Made by a program: the position numbers and the translations under genes. The notes beneath the pieces were generated by a model. It was not told the origin of the DNA, made no database searches, and saw nothing but the letters and a program-made list of their open reading frames with translations. Source: an uncultured Lentisphaerota bacterium (lineage in GTDB: Bacteria > Verrucomicrobiota > Lentisphaeria > Victivallales > UBA1829). From it: a stretch of DNA of 64,000 bases. Below, one piece after another: positions 14,539-25,144 of the stretch (positions within the stretch are counted from its first letter, which is position 1; the number at the start of each line of letters is the position of its first letter). The stretch lies in NCBI GenBank assembly GCA_900320095.1, contig ONQZ01000020.1, forward strand, positions 1 to 64,000, given 5' to 3'.

Positions 14539-16740
14539 CTACATGGCGGATTCCTCCCCGGATTCGTCCTTGTCCAGATGATGAACGTCCGTCAGGACGC
14601 CGTCCAGACTGTTCAGGATGGATGCGATGAACGGTTTCCGCTCGGTCTCGCGGCGCAGGGCTTCCGCGTCCTCTTTCTGTTTGCGCTGGGCGGGCGTGAC
14701 CAGGCCGGGGCGGCGTTCGATGCTCAGATACGCGCCGGGACGCTCCGCGATGGCTGCGAGGCGCATGTCGAGCAGGGGCTTTTCGCGCGAGATCAGGATG
14801 GATTCGCCTGCGGAATACACGGAGTCGAACGCGACCTGAAGGCACGGGCCGTTGAACGAGATCACCTTTCCGGCGAGCATTGCCTGGGCGAGCGTCTTCT
14901 TGCAGAGCGTTTCGCGGACGTCGAGGATCAGCTTTTCCCAGACGACCGGCCCGGGAATCTCTTCGGCCTCGGCGTCGGCGTCTTTTTGAGCAGGCGCGGC
15001 TTCGGCGCGACGGCGCGTGCGCGGCGCTTTGACCCGGACGGCGTTTTCCTCCTCGGGCGGACGTTCGATGACCGGTTCGGAAATGACCTCGACCTGAGGC
15101 GCATCCTTGAATTCGGCGACCGGCTCGGAGATGACCTCGACCTGAGGTTCCGGCACGGGCTCCTGTTTTTTCTCGGCCTGAGGTTCGGAAACGGGTTCTT
15201 CCTTTACCTCAGACTGAGGCTCCGGAACAGGCTCGGAAACCGGTTCAGGAACCGGTTCGGCTTTCGCCTCGATCCGGGGGTCCGGCACAGATTCCTGTTT
15301 CTCTGCGGTCCGGGGTTCCGGCGCGGCCTCTGCCTTTACCTCGGGCTGAGGCGCGGGAGCGGTGACTGCGGGAGGTGCAACAGGGACGCTATCAGCGGGC
15401 GTTTTTTTTTCCGGTTCGGACGCGGTCTGAGCTTGCGGCGCGGCCTGCGGTTCCGGCTGTTTCCCGATCCCGCTCACGGGGACCGCCGGAATGGACGGCA
15501 CGGCGAACTGCGAGCCGGGGGCGGTGAACGCCTGTCCGGCGGGGAGTTCGTAGAGCGGCACGACGGATTCGAGGGGCGCGAGCTCGCCTTTCGAGCGGAT
15601 CTGGTTGAGGCGTGCGATGAGGTCGGCGATCTGAGGTGCGTGGGCGATCCGCATCGCCTTCAGGAGGATGGATTCGAGGAAGACCTGCTTGTTGATGGCG
15701 TCGCGAAGCAGGTAGCCTGCGCCGGATATGCTTTCGAGGAGGCGCTGCACCGAGGCGGGCGCGACGCTCGCGGCGATGCGCCGGAACGCCTCGATCTTCT
15801 CCGGCGTCTCGTCGAGCACGGAGCCCGTGTTGTCGCCGAGGATGCGGCTGAGGAGGATCCCGCGGAGCCAGGAGATGATCTCCTCGAAGAGCGTTTCGAG
15901 GTTTTTGCCCTGGTCGGCGAAATCGTGGATGTCGCGGATGACCGCGGCGCGGTCGTTGTGCGTGATGGAGTTCAGGAGCGCTTCCATTTCCCGGGGCGCG
16001 GTGAGGCCGAAGAGGTTGAGCGCCTGGTCCTCGGTGATGCCGGATTCGTCGCCGCCGAAGAAGGAGATGAGCTGGTCGAGCAGGGACTGCGCGTCGCGCA
16101 TGCCGCCGTCGGCCGCCTGGGCGATGACGTTGATCGCATCGTTGGAGATTTTGACGTTTTCGGCGTCGGCGATCATTTTGAGGCGGGCGGCGATGGCGGT
16201 GGTCTGAATGCGGCGGAGGTCGAACCTCTGGCAGCGGGAAATGACCGTGGGGAGGACCTTGTTGACCTCGGTGGTGGCGAAGATGAACTTGGCGTGGGCG
16301 GGCGGCTCCTCGATGGTCTTGAGGAGGGCGTTCCACGCGCTCTTGGAGAGCATGTGGACTTCGTCGATGATGTAGATCTTGTACTTGGAGCGGATGGGGA
16401 GATGCTGGACGTCCTCGCAGAGTTCGCGCGCCTTTTCGACCTGCGTGTGCGTGGCGGCGTCGATCTCGATCACGTCCACGTTGCTTTCGTCGGCAATGGA
16501 ACGGCACGATTCGCACTCGCAGCACGGTTCGCCGTCCTGCGGATTCTCGCAGTTCAGCGCCTTGGCGAAGATGCGCGCCGTGGTGGTCTTTCCGATGCCG
16601 CGCGGCCCGACGAAGAGATAGGCGTGGGCGATGCGGCCGGACTTCACGGCATTCTTGAGCGTGCGCGCGATATGTTCCTGTCCGACCATGTCGGAGAAGC
16701 GCTGCGGACGCCATTTTCTGGCGATTACCTGATATGACAT
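14539..16740 (-). CDS. dnaX: DNA polymerase III subunits gamma/tau
   Basis: A 733-residue clamp-loader ATPase. It has MSYQVIARKWRPQRFSDMVG at the start, Walker A GPRGIGKT (45-52), a zinc-binding cluster with Cys 64, 73, 76 and 79, Walker B IIDEVHM (about 124-130), sensor EEPPAHAKFIFATTE (about 144-158) and the arginine-finger region VISRCQRFDLRR. Residues after about 400 are a Pro/Glu/Val-rich linker with repeated SEPVPEP and EVISEPV units, then a compact C-terminal tau domain. The start at 16740 has AAGGA 9 nt upstream. A run of nine A at codons 444-447 would, after slippage into the -1 frame, give a 449-residue product ending KKNAR, resembling the gamma form made from Thermus dnaX. It lies 32 bp downstream of the phosphofructokinase gene. 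Confidence 0.95.
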   Translation of the reverse strand: MSYQVIARKWRPQRFSDMVGQEHIARTLKNAVKSGRIAHAYLFVGPRGIGKTTTARIFAKALNCENPQDGEPCCECESCRSIADESNVDVIEIDAATHTQVEKARELCEDVQHLPIRSKYKIYIIDEVHMLSKSAWNALLKTIEEPPAHAKFIFATTEVNKVLPTVISRCQRFDLRRIQTTAIAARLKMIADAENVKISNDAINVIAQAADGGMRDAQSLLDQLISFFGGDESGITEDQALNLFGLTAPREMEALLNSITHNDRAAVIRDIHDFADQGKNLETLFEEIISWLRGILLSRILGDNTGSVLDETPEKIEAFRRIAASVAPASVQRLLESISGAGYLLRDAINKQVFLESILLKAMRIAHAPQIADLIARLNQIRSKGELAPLESVVPLYELPAGQAFTAPGSQFAVPSIPAVPVSGIGKQPEPQAAPQAQTASEPEKKTPADSVPVAPPAVTAPAPQPEVKAEAAPEPRTAEKQESVPDPRIEAKAEPVPEPVSEPVPEPQSEVKEEPVSEPQAEKKQEPVPEPQVEVISEPVAEFKDAPQVEVISEPVIERPPEEENAVRVKAPRTRRRAEAAPAQKDADAEAEEIPGPVVWEKLILDVRETLCKKTLAQAMLAGKVISFNGPCLQVAFDSVYSAGESILISREKPLLDMRLAAIAERPGAYLSIERRPGLVTPAQRKQKEDAEALRRETERKPFIASILNSLDGVLTDVHHLDKDESGEESAM
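15402..15410 (-). promoter_or_regulatory. A9 slippery run in dnaX (putative frameshift/slippage site)
   Basis: On the minus strand nine consecutive A cover codons 444 (GAA) to 447 (ACG). Adding one A or shifting -1 reads AAC GCC CGC TGA, terminating four codons later with a second stop TAG immediately behind. This is the geometry expected for programmed production of a short gamma subunit. Confidence 0.65.
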
Positions 16741-16772
16741 AGCTGGTTTTCCTTCGGTTGAACGCGCGGGGA

Positions 16773-18077
16773 TCACATGTGCCAGGTGTTGAGGCGGACG
16801 GCCTGCCACAGGGAGCCGACAGGATCGATTTTCTTGCGTTCTTTCACTGCCATGGGGATTGGCACGTGGGTGAAGGATTCGCTCCAGTGACCGATGACGA
16901 CGTCAGTGCGGCCGGCCATGGCCGCGTGGACGGCGTTCTGTGCGAGCATGAGGCAGAACACGGCGTCGGTTCCGTTGGCCGCGCCCGCACGGATCTGGTA
17001 GGTGGGGTCGAAATACTTCACGTTGACTTCAATCCCAGCCTCCTTCGCCTGCTTTTTGATCTCGTCCTTGAGGAAGAGGCCGATATTCTTGTTGAGCAGG
17101 TTGCCGGACTTGTCGTATTCGCGTTCGCCGGGAATGAGCTCCTGGCCCGCACCCTCGGCCACGATGATGACCGCGTGGTGGCGGCGTTTGATGCGTTCGA
17201 ATAGATGCGGCATGAACGCGTTTTGGCCGTCGTTGAGCGTGAACTTCACCTCGGGAACAAGGCAGAAGTTGATATGTGTGTTTGCGAGCGTGGCGTAGGC
17301 GGCGATGAATCCGCTGTCGCGGCCCATCACGTGAATCAGGCCGATGCCGTTGTACGCGCCCTTCGCCTCATTGTGTGCAGCGGTGATGATCGGGTTCGTA
17401 GCGTACACGGCGGTCTCGAATCCGAACGTGCGGTCCATGAAGCAGATGTCGTTGTCGATCGTCTTCGGGATGCCGATCACGCTGATCTTCAGGTTGCGTT
17501 TCTTCGCGGCCTCAGCGATGGCGTGGGCGCTGCGGAGCGTGCCGTCGCCGCCGATGCAGAACAGCATGTTGATGTCCATGCGGACGAGCGTTTCGAGCAT
17601 CTTTTCCGGGTCCTGCGCGCCACGCGAGGAACCGAGGATGGTGCCGCCGGTCTCGTGGATGTTGTCGACCGTGTCCTCGTTGAGGATGACGGGCTGGTAG
17701 CCCAGGTCGGAATTGAGGCCGGCGTAGCCGTAGGGGATGCCGTAGACCAGCGGCACGCCGTAGGTCTGGCGCAGGGTCAGCGTAAGGCCCTTGATCACGT
17801 CGTTCAGGCCGGGGCAGAGCCCGCCCGCCGTGAGGATCGCCGCCTTGCTCCAACGCGGATCGTGAAAGATCATCTTGCGGATGCCGGCGCGCTCGAAGAC
17901 CGGCACGCAGCCGTTCATGGCCTTTGTGTGTTCGAGCAGGGCGGTATAGTCGCGGTCGAGCAGGATCGCCTCGTTGTCGGTATGGAAATGGACCGGGCTG
18001 TCGCTGAGCGGGGACTTGATCTGGCATTCGCCGAGCTTGCTGACTTCGAAGAATTTGGGGCTGACGTGCACTGGCAT
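16773..18077 (-). CDS. 6-phosphofructokinase, likely ATP-dependent long type
   Basis: A 434-residue phosphofructokinase of glycolysis. It has AAILTAGGLCPGLNDVIKG near residue 75, the GIPYGYAGL block, IGGDGTLRSA near 175-184, the IGIPKTIDNDICFMDRTFGF catalytic block near 202-221, and HVMGRDSGFIA near 250. Gly in GGDGT argues for ATP rather than pyrophosphate as donor, while Lys in PKTIDND places it in the plant/trypanosome/group-X type rather than the E. coli PfkA type. An N-terminal extension of about 70 residues is typical of this subtype. The start at 18077 has AAGGAT 8 nt upstream. It is first gene of an operon with dnaX. Confidence 0.9.
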   Translation of the reverse strand: MPVHVSPKFFEVSKLGECQIKSPLSDSPVHFHTDNEAILLDRDYTALLEHTKAMNGCVPVFERAGIRKMIFHDPRWSKAAILTAGGLCPGLNDVIKGLTLTLRQTYGVPLVYGIPYGYAGLNSDLGYQPVILNEDTVDNIHETGGTILGSSRGAQDPEKMLETLVRMDINMLFCIGGDGTLRSAHAIAEAAKKRNLKISVIGIPKTIDNDICFMDRTFGFETAVYATNPIITAAHNEAKGAYNGIGLIHVMGRDSGFIAAYATLANTHINFCLVPEVKFTLNDGQNAFMPHLFERIKRRHHAVIIVAEGAGQELIPGEREYDKSGNLLNKNIGLFLKDEIKKQAKEAGIEVNVKYFDPTYQIRAGAANGTDAVFCLMLAQNAVHAAMAGRTDVVIGHWSESFTHVPIPMAVKERKKIDPVGSLWQAVRLNTWHM

Positions 18078-18132
18078 GGGTAATGATCCTTCTTTGGTGC
18101 TGGTATCGGTTCGATTTCTAAAATTAAGAGAG

Positions 18133-18161
18133 AATATATACCCGTTTCGAACGCTTTTCAA
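18133..18161 (-). promoter_or_regulatory. Promoter of the pfk-dnaX operon
   Basis: On the minus strand TTGAAA (18156-18161) and TATATT (18133-18138) are spaced by 17 bp, about 55 bp upstream of the phosphofructokinase start. Confidence 0.7.
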
Positions 18162-18333
18162 GGCGGTTTCCCGAAAAAAACATGTTTTGACGTTCCCGCG
18201 AAGCACGGTCATCGGATTCCGCTTCCGCGTCTCTTTTCCGGGATAATTGCGGACACGGTTTGATTTCTTCCGGAACTGGTGGTACATTATACAAAACCAT
18301 GCTGATAGACTTGTTTTTAAGAAAGGTGAAACC

Positions 18334-18852
18334 ATGTCCAGATCCCATCTCATGAAGCTTGCCGCATCTCTTCTGATTTCCGCCGTCCTCCTGTCCGCGC
18401 TCCCCGGATGCACCAAACGGCTCGACACCTCGAACGAGGACAAATACTACAAGACGCTCACCGAGGTCATGACATCCCTGCCCGCCTCGAAACAGCGCGA
18501 GTTCGACGAAGGCATGGCAATGATCTGGTTCTACTCCGAATCCGATGCCGCTACCAACGCCATGATCGACGGCAAATCCGGCAGGGAATTGCTCAAGCTC
18601 ATGGACGAGATGAAAGCGTCTCTTCCGAAGCTCGATGCCTCCTCGAAAGAAGCATACGAGGCCTCCCTCGCCAAAATGAAGGCCGGACTTCCCGCCTCCA
18701 AGGTCACCTCCTTCAACGACTGGCTGAAGGAAATGCCCGCGTACCGCAAGGGCAATCAGAAGATCGAATCCCTCGACGGCTTGACCTTCCAGAAGATCGT
18801 CGAGAATCGCGATTTCGTCAACAGCCAGAACCCCGGCGTCCAGCAGCAGTAA
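18334..18852 (+). CDS. Small DUF6694-like lipoprotein
   Basis: A 172-residue exported lipoprotein. MSRSHLMKLAASLLISAVLL leads to the lipobox SALPGC, giving lipidated Cys26. The mature protein is helical and contains two similar units ending in LPASK, near residues 50-55 (TSLPASKQREFDEGMAMIWF) and 117-122 (AGLPASKVTSFNDWLKEM). A third related element, ASSKEAYEASLAKMKAGL, occurs between them. This pattern, SSxEAYxASLxKMKxxLP, resembles DUF6694-type lipoproteins of unknown function. ATG 18334 follows AAAGG with 7-nt spacing. It is a single gene with its own terminator. Confidence 0.75.
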   Translation: MSRSHLMKLAASLLISAVLLSALPGCTKRLDTSNEDKYYKTLTEVMTSLPASKQREFDEGMAMIWFYSESDAATNAMIDGKSGRELLKLMDEMKASLPKLDASSKEAYEASLAKMKAGLPASKVTSFNDWLKEMPAYRKGNQKIESLDGLTFQKIVENRDFVNSQNPGVQQQ

Positions 18853-18886
18853 GTTCGTTTCTTCCGAACATAGTTTTTCGTCTTCG

Positions 18887-18921
18887 GGGAGGTGCGACAT
18901 CCGTTGCGCCTCCCTCTTTCC
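18887..18921 (+). terminator. Terminator after the lipoprotein gene
   Basis: GGGAGGTGCGAC pairs with GTTGCGCCTCCC (two G-U pairs) around an ATCC loop, followed by TCTTTCC. Confidence 0.65.
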
Positions 18922-18978
18922 ACGAAGAATCCACCCGGTTTGCTTACAAGAAATCCCGAATAATCCTGTAGTCTTATC

Positions 18979-19007
18979 TTGATTTCATCCTCTAAAGGAT
19001 GTATATT
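18979..19007 (+). promoter_or_regulatory. Promoter of glmM-glmS
   Basis: TTGATT (18979-18984) and TATATT (19002-19007) are separated by 17 bp, about 70 bp before the glmM start. Confidence 0.7.
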
Positions 19008-19077
19008 TATTCAATCGTTTTTTCTGGCGGCGTCCTGCCGCTTCAACAAGCCAATTCTGGAAAGGCCGAAAACTCTT

Positions 19078-20418
19078 ATGGAAAGAAAGCTCTTTGGAAC
19101 CGACGGAATTCGTGGACAGGCTAACTCCCACCCCGTAACCCCGGAAATCGCCCTTAACCTCGGCAAAGCCCTTGGTAAGATCTACGTGAACAGCCAGCAC
19201 GGCGCGACCGCCGTCATCGGCAAGGATACGCGCCTCTCCGGGTACATGCTCGAAACCGCGCTTACCGCCGGCATGGTCAGCACCGGGATGAAGGTTTTCC
19301 AGACGGGCCCGATGCCCACCCCGGCCATCGCCCACCTCGTCAAGTCCATGAACGCTTCCTGCGGCGTCATGATCACGGCCTCCCACAACCCCGCCAGGGA
19401 CAACGGCATCAAGGTCTTCGGCGGCGACGGCTTCAAGCTCCCCGATGAAGAGGAAGCCCACATCGAAGAGATCATGGCGGGCACCATCAGCGGCGTCGCC
19501 GGCGACAAGATCGGCAAGGCGTTCCGCCTCGACGACGCACGCGGCCGCTATATCGAATTCGCCAAGCAGACCATCGGCAACATCAGCCTCCGCGGCCTCC
19601 GCGTGGTGCTCGACTGCGCCAACGGCGCTTCCTACGAGATCGCCCCGACCATCCTGCGCGAACTCGGCGCCGAGGTCATCGCCGACTCCGTCTCCCCCGA
19701 CGGCATCAACATCAACTACAACTGCGGCGCCACCCATCCCGAACGCATCTGCCGTCTCGTGCGCGAATACCGCGCCGACGTCGGCATTACGCTCGACGGC
19801 GACGCCGACCGCGTGATCTTCAGCGACTGCCACGGCAACGAAGTCAACGGCGACCGCATCATCGGCCTCTGCGCCCTCGACATGAAGGCGCGCAAACGCC
19901 TCCCGAACGACACCATCGCCGTCACCATCATGAGCAACCTCGGCCTCGTCGACGCCATGAAGCAGAACGGCATCACCACCGAGATCACCCCCGTCGGCGA
20001 CCGCTACGTCATCGAACGGATGCGCGACAAGGGCATCTACCTCGGCGGCGAGCAGTCCGGCCACCTGATCTTCCTCGACTACGCCACCACCGGCGACGGC
20101 ATCGTCTCCGCGCTCCACGTCCTCAAGCTCATGAAGCAGCAGAACAAGCAGCTCCACGAGCTCACCGGATTCATGGAGGAATACCCGCAGAAGCTCGGCG
20201 GACTCAACGTCAAGCAGAAACCCCCGCTGGCCGAGATCCCCGGCTACACCGATCTCGTCGCGAAGGCCGACAAGGAATTCGCCGGCACCGGTCGTACCGT
20301 CATCCGCTACTCCGGCACCGAGAACAAAGTCCGCATCCTCGTGGAATGCAAAGACGAAGCTCTCGCCCAGAAGTGGTACGACGAGTTCAGCGAGTTCCTG
20401 AAAAAGGCGCTCTGCTGA
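19078..20418 (+). CDS. glmM: Phosphoglucosamine mutase
   Basis: A 446-residue enzyme that interconverts glucosamine-6-phosphate and glucosamine-1-phosphate for UDP-GlcNAc and peptidoglycan synthesis. It shows the GlmM opening KLFGTDGIRGQAN, the catalytic phosphoserine loop MITASHNPARDNGIK (Ser102), the metal-binding DGDADR near residue 241, the sugar-binding GGEQSGH near 325, and the phosphate-binding loop RYSGTENKVRI near 410. The length is standard. ATG 19078 is chosen because the family's protein begins at MERKLFGTDG. It is followed by glmS after 234 bp, the logical pathway partner. Confidence 0.97.
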   Translation: MERKLFGTDGIRGQANSHPVTPEIALNLGKALGKIYVNSQHGATAVIGKDTRLSGYMLETALTAGMVSTGMKVFQTGPMPTPAIAHLVKSMNASCGVMITASHNPARDNGIKVFGGDGFKLPDEEEAHIEEIMAGTISGVAGDKIGKAFRLDDARGRYIEFAKQTIGNISLRGLRVVLDCANGASYEIAPTILRELGAEVIADSVSPDGININYNCGATHPERICRLVREYRADVGITLDGDADRVIFSDCHGNEVNGDRIIGLCALDMKARKRLPNDTIAVTIMSNLGLVDAMKQNGITTEITPVGDRYVIERMRDKGIYLGGEQSGHLIFLDYATTGDGIVSALHVLKLMKQQNKQLHELTGFMEEYPQKLGGLNVKQKPPLAEIPGYTDLVAKADKEFAGTGRTVIRYSGTENKVRILVECKDEALAQKWYDEFSEFLKKALC

Positions 20419-20474
20419 CCGTTTCCCGCACCGAATGCGGCTCCCGGGGCGATCCCGTTCCCGCCGCCGCTTCC

Positions 20475-20497
20475 CGTCCCCTTTCCCCGCCGGAAAG
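20475..20497 (+). other. Stem-loop in the glmM-glmS spacer
   Basis: CCCCTTTCC pairs perfectly with GGAAAGGGG around CCGCC. No U-tract follows, so it may be an RNA stability or attenuation element rather than a terminator. No glmS-ribozyme-like arrangement was recognised in this spacer. Confidence 0.45.
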
Positions 20498-20652
20498 GGG
20501 CGCGCGGGACCGGCGAATGAACTCGGAACCATCCTTCCGCCGCATTCCGGGGAATCCTTCGTGCCGTTTTCCGGCCGTTTTCCCCGGCTTCCCTTTCTCC
20601 CCGGGCCGCATTCTCCACCGACAATCTGCATGAACCACGGAGAAACCATATT

Positions 20653-22479
<1,827 letters not shown>

Positions 22480-22484
22480 CCCCC

Positions 22485-23342
22485 ATGACCGCCGCCGGGG
22501 ATTCCGCATTGCGCGTCAGACCGGGTTCGCTGCCGCCCTCGCTGGCGGGCATCCGGTGCGTGATGATGGACCTCGACGGCACGATCTACGAGGGCGACAC
22601 GCTGTACCCGACTTCCCTGCCGTTCTTCGACGCGCTCACACGGCACGGCGTCGCCTGGGGCTTCGTCACCAACAACACCTCGCGGAGCATTGACTCCTAC
22701 GTCGAACGCCTCCGCGGCATGGGCGTACCTCTCTCCGGACGCGACCAGATCGTGACCCCGGTCCTGAGCGTCGTCGACGCCCTCCGCTCGGAGTTTCCCG
22801 CCTGGAAACGGCTCTCCCTGCTCGGCACGGAGGATTTCCGGCGCGAGATGCGCTCCTTCGGCTTCGAGGAGACTGCCGATTCGCCGGACGACCGCCCCGA
22901 CGCCGTCATCACCGCCTTTGACAAATCGCTGAACTACGACCGCCTCTGCCGCGCCGCCTGGTGGATCCGGAACGGCGTCCCGTGGTTCGCCACGCATCCC
23001 GACGTGTTCTGTCCCACCACGGAACGGACCTGGCTCGTGGACTGCGGCGCGATCACGGCGTGTCTGGAGACAGCCACCGGCGTCCGCTGTCAACGCGTCT
23101 TCGGCAAACCCAATCCCGATATGCTTCAGGTGATGATGAAACGCCTCGGCATTCGTCCCTCCGAACTCCTCATGGCGGGCGACCGCGAGCACACCGATAT
23201 CGAATCCGGCATCCGCGCCGGAGCCCGTACCCTGCGTATTTCCACGGGCGTCGGCGGCGGCTCGTCCGACACCCGCGCCGATTACAGCTGCGCCGACCTC
23301 GGCGTCTTCCATCGCGCGCTTTTCCCCGAAGACCCCTTCTGA
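22485..23342 (+). CDS. HAD-IIA (NagD-type) sugar-phosphate phosphatase
   Basis: A 285-residue HAD superfamily hydrolase of subfamily IIA. It has motif I MMDLDGTIYEGD near residue 27, motif II FVTNNTSRS near 60, the type C2 cap in the middle, motif III lysine in FGKPNPDML near 210 and motif IV MAGDREHTDIESGIRAGA near 229. NagD-type enzymes dephosphorylate sugar or nucleotide monophosphates. It starts 5 bp after glmS, so it is co-transcribed with amino-sugar synthesis. It may hydrolyse a related sugar phosphate; the substrate cannot be read from sequence. Confidence 0.88.
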   Translation: MTAAGDSALRVRPGSLPPSLAGIRCVMMDLDGTIYEGDTLYPTSLPFFDALTRHGVAWGFVTNNTSRSIDSYVERLRGMGVPLSGRDQIVTPVLSVVDALRSEFPAWKRLSLLGTEDFRREMRSFGFEETADSPDDRPDAVITAFDKSLNYDRLCRAAWWIRNGVPWFATHPDVFCPTTERTWLVDCGAITACLETATGVRCQRVFGKPNPDMLQVMMKRLGIRPSELLMAGDREHTDIESGIRAGARTLRISTGVGGGSSDTRADYSCADLGVFHRALFPEDPF

Positions 23343-23490
23343 GCCATTTATCCGCTTCTCTGCGGCAGGCGGCATCTTCACCGGTTTCCCAAAAGACACC
23401 GAAACGTTTTTCCTTTCCCCCTTTTTCCGATGCCGCATCCTGTCGTTTCTTTGCGCTTATAAGGTATGATTATGATGTGTTTTTTGCATC

Positions 23491-23555
23491 GAAAAAAGGG
23501 CACGTCCGGCGGGTGGCTTCCGGACTGTGAAAAAAAGCTTTTTTGCCCTTTTTTC
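23491..23555 (+). other. Long inverted repeat with nested AAAAAGCTTTTT hairpin
   Basis: GAAAAAAGGGCA (23491-23502) is mirrored by TTGCCCTTTTTTC (23543-23555). Inside lies a second hairpin, AAAAAGCTTTTT, and a CCGG-rich loop. The outer 3' arm ends in a T-run, so it may terminate a transcript (bidirectionally) or form a small structured RNA. Confidence 0.5.
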
Positions 23556-23629
23556 TCGGAAAGTGCTTTAAAATCGAAAAGAAATGTCAAAAAACATGTG
23601 TATTTTTCTCAAAAAGTAACGTTTCGCGC

Positions 23630-23657
23630 TTGAAAACGGGAAAATGAGTGCTATGTT
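23630..23657 (+). promoter_or_regulatory. Promoter of secG
   Basis: TTGAAA (23630-23635) and TATGTT (23652-23657) are spaced by 16 bp, about 80 bp upstream of the secG start. Confidence 0.6.
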
Positions 23658-23738
23658 TTAGAATTACCGATGCGGGATTGTGCCCTGACGGGACACTTGT
23701 CATCGACTTTTAACTCAAAAATGATAAAGGTATCAAAC

Positions 23739-24143
23739 ATGTCGACACTTGCGACAATTCTCAACACGCTCGTCGTGATTCTGGCGGTGCTTCTCATCGC
23801 CCTCATTCTTGTGCAGCCGTCCAAGAGCGGCGGCGGCTTCGGCTCCGCGTTCGGCGGCCTCGGGGAAAGCGTTTTCGGCGCGCAGGCCATGAGTCATCTT
23901 TCCAAGCTCACGGTCTGGTGCATTTCCATTTTCTTCGTCCTCACGCTTGCATCCGCGATTATCGCCGGACACATGAAGTCTGCCGACACGAGCGTGGTTG
24001 AGGAATCCTCCCTCGTGATGGGCGCAACCGAGGCTGAAAAGCCCGCCGCCGAAGCTGCCGCGGAAATCGCGAAACCCGCTGAGACGGCTGCCGAAACGGC
24101 TGCCGCCGCGGAAGAGGAACCCGCCTCGGAGGCACAGAACTGA
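23739..24143 (+). CDS. secG: Preprotein translocase subunit SecG
   Basis: A 134-residue membrane subunit of the SecYEG channel. Two membrane helices (about residues 3-22 and 55-77) bracket the conserved cytoplasmic loop LVQPSKSGGGFGSAFGG. The C-terminal 50 residues form an Ala/Glu/Pro-rich acidic tail, absent from short SecG proteins but seen in several phyla. ATG 23739 has AAAGG 8 nt upstream; ATG 23721 is possible but overlaps that ribosome site. It has its own promoter and lies upstream of the pilus-like operon. Confidence 0.92.
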   Translation: MSTLATILNTLVVILAVLLIALILVQPSKSGGGFGSAFGGLGESVFGAQAMSHLSKLTVWCISIFFVLTLASAIIAGHMKSADTSVVEESSLVMGATEAEKPAAEAAAEIAKPAETAAETAAAAEEEPASEAQN

Positions 24144-24206
24144 ACCTGAACAGACAAAAAAGTTCCGGGATTAACAAAAATAATCTGAATTTTTGGAGAA
24201 ACGCAC

Positions 24207-24235
24207 TTGAAAGAATCGGAAAACAATAGTATTTT
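24207..24235 (+). promoter_or_regulatory. Promoter of the pilus-like operon
   Basis: TTGAAA (24207-24212) and TATTTT (24230-24235) are spaced by 17 bp, about 58 bp before the first gene of the operon. Confidence 0.65.
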
Positions 24236-24292
24236 CTATTCATGGACGTGTGTATTCTCATTAAGCAACAAACCACGAAGAGGTCTGGAATC

Positions 24293-25141
24293 ATGAAAAA
24301 ACTTCTCATCGCACTTTTCGCGGCCGCGGCATTTACCGTTTCCGCTCAGACCGCCCGCTCCGGCAGCTGGGCGATTGAGTTCCCGAAAGACGGGAAAGCT
24401 GTCAATATTTCCCAGACCTTCACCCCGTTCTTCAAGATCGAGAACGAGGAGCGCGTGATCGACATGCGCCTGAACGAACGCGACATGAACAACGCCAAGC
24501 ACTGGCTCGCGATCGACGTCGCGTTCTCTACGAACAAGCCTAAATCCGCCGCACAGTGGCCGAAATGGCTCGACAACGTCGAAGTCGAGATCAATGTGTT
24601 CCTGCCTACTTCCGATGACCGCGGCAATATCAGCTGGACCGTGATCGGCGGCAAGCAGACCCTTGCTTCGCTCCAGGCAAACGACGGGCGTCATTTCGTC
24701 CGCATGATGGTTCCGCCCGAGGTCATCTACCGTCATTTCGTATTCGACGGCGCGTCCGGCGACCTCTCGAAAGACTACAGTAAGATCACGAGCGACCTGA
24801 AGAAATACGCCAGCGACCTGCCCGTGATGGCCGCCATTTCCTACGGCGGGCGCACCGTGTACGGTTTCCAGACCTGCGGCAAGGAGATTTTCAACCGCCT
24901 GGACAAGAATCAGAGCAACCAGCGCACGAAGCTGTTCTACACGCTCGTGAAGGGCGACGGCGAAGGCGGCAACCCCACCGCCGCTTCCACAGCCAAACTC
25001 TTCGACTACATCACCAAGAACAAGTTCAACCCTCAGACCTTCAAATACATGCCTGATGAGCTGCTTCCCGTCTCGAAAACCCCGTTCGCATGGGTCCTCT
25101 TCGACCGGTTCGAAGCGATCAAGGAAACCTCAGGGAAATAA
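24293..25141 (+). CDS. Amuc_1102-like pilus-locus periplasmic protein
   Basis: A 282-residue exported protein beginning MKKLLIALFAAAAFTVSAQT, a signal peptide with cleavage around residue 18-19. The rest is strand-rich, with WAIEFPKDGKAVNISQTFTP near the N-terminus and WKDEW-less globular character; no enzyme motif is visible. Its place as first gene of five matches the order of Akkermansia Amuc_1102 to Amuc_1098, and the fold pattern fits the Amuc_1102 family. It is probably a periplasmic component of the pilus-like envelope complex. It lies 3 bp upstream of the PilM-like gene, so translation is coupled. Confidence 0.72.
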   Translation: MKKLLIALFAAAAFTVSAQTARSGSWAIEFPKDGKAVNISQTFTPFFKIENEERVIDMRLNERDMNNAKHWLAIDVAFSTNKPKSAAQWPKWLDNVEVEINVFLPTSDDRGNISWTVIGGKQTLASLQANDGRHFVRMMVPPEVIYRHFVFDGASGDLSKDYSKITSDLKKYASDLPVMAAISYGGRTVYGFQTCGKEIFNRLDKNQSNQRTKLFYTLVKGDGEGGNPTAASTAKLFDYITKNKFNPQTFKYMPDELLPVSKTPFAWVLFDRFEAIKETSGK

Positions 25142-25144
25142 CCG

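Larger units (their letters stand above)
23343..23738. other. Intergenic region before secG
   Basis: This 396-bp AT-richer stretch holds no gene. It contains a large inverted repeat at 23491-23555 and a promoter at 23630-23657, listed separately. Confidence 0.5.

Noticed and set aside
20419-20652. glmS ribozyme in the spacer before glmS
   Set aside because: Only simple GC-rich hairpins are visible; the conserved pseudoknotted core was not recognised and the lineage normally lacks it.
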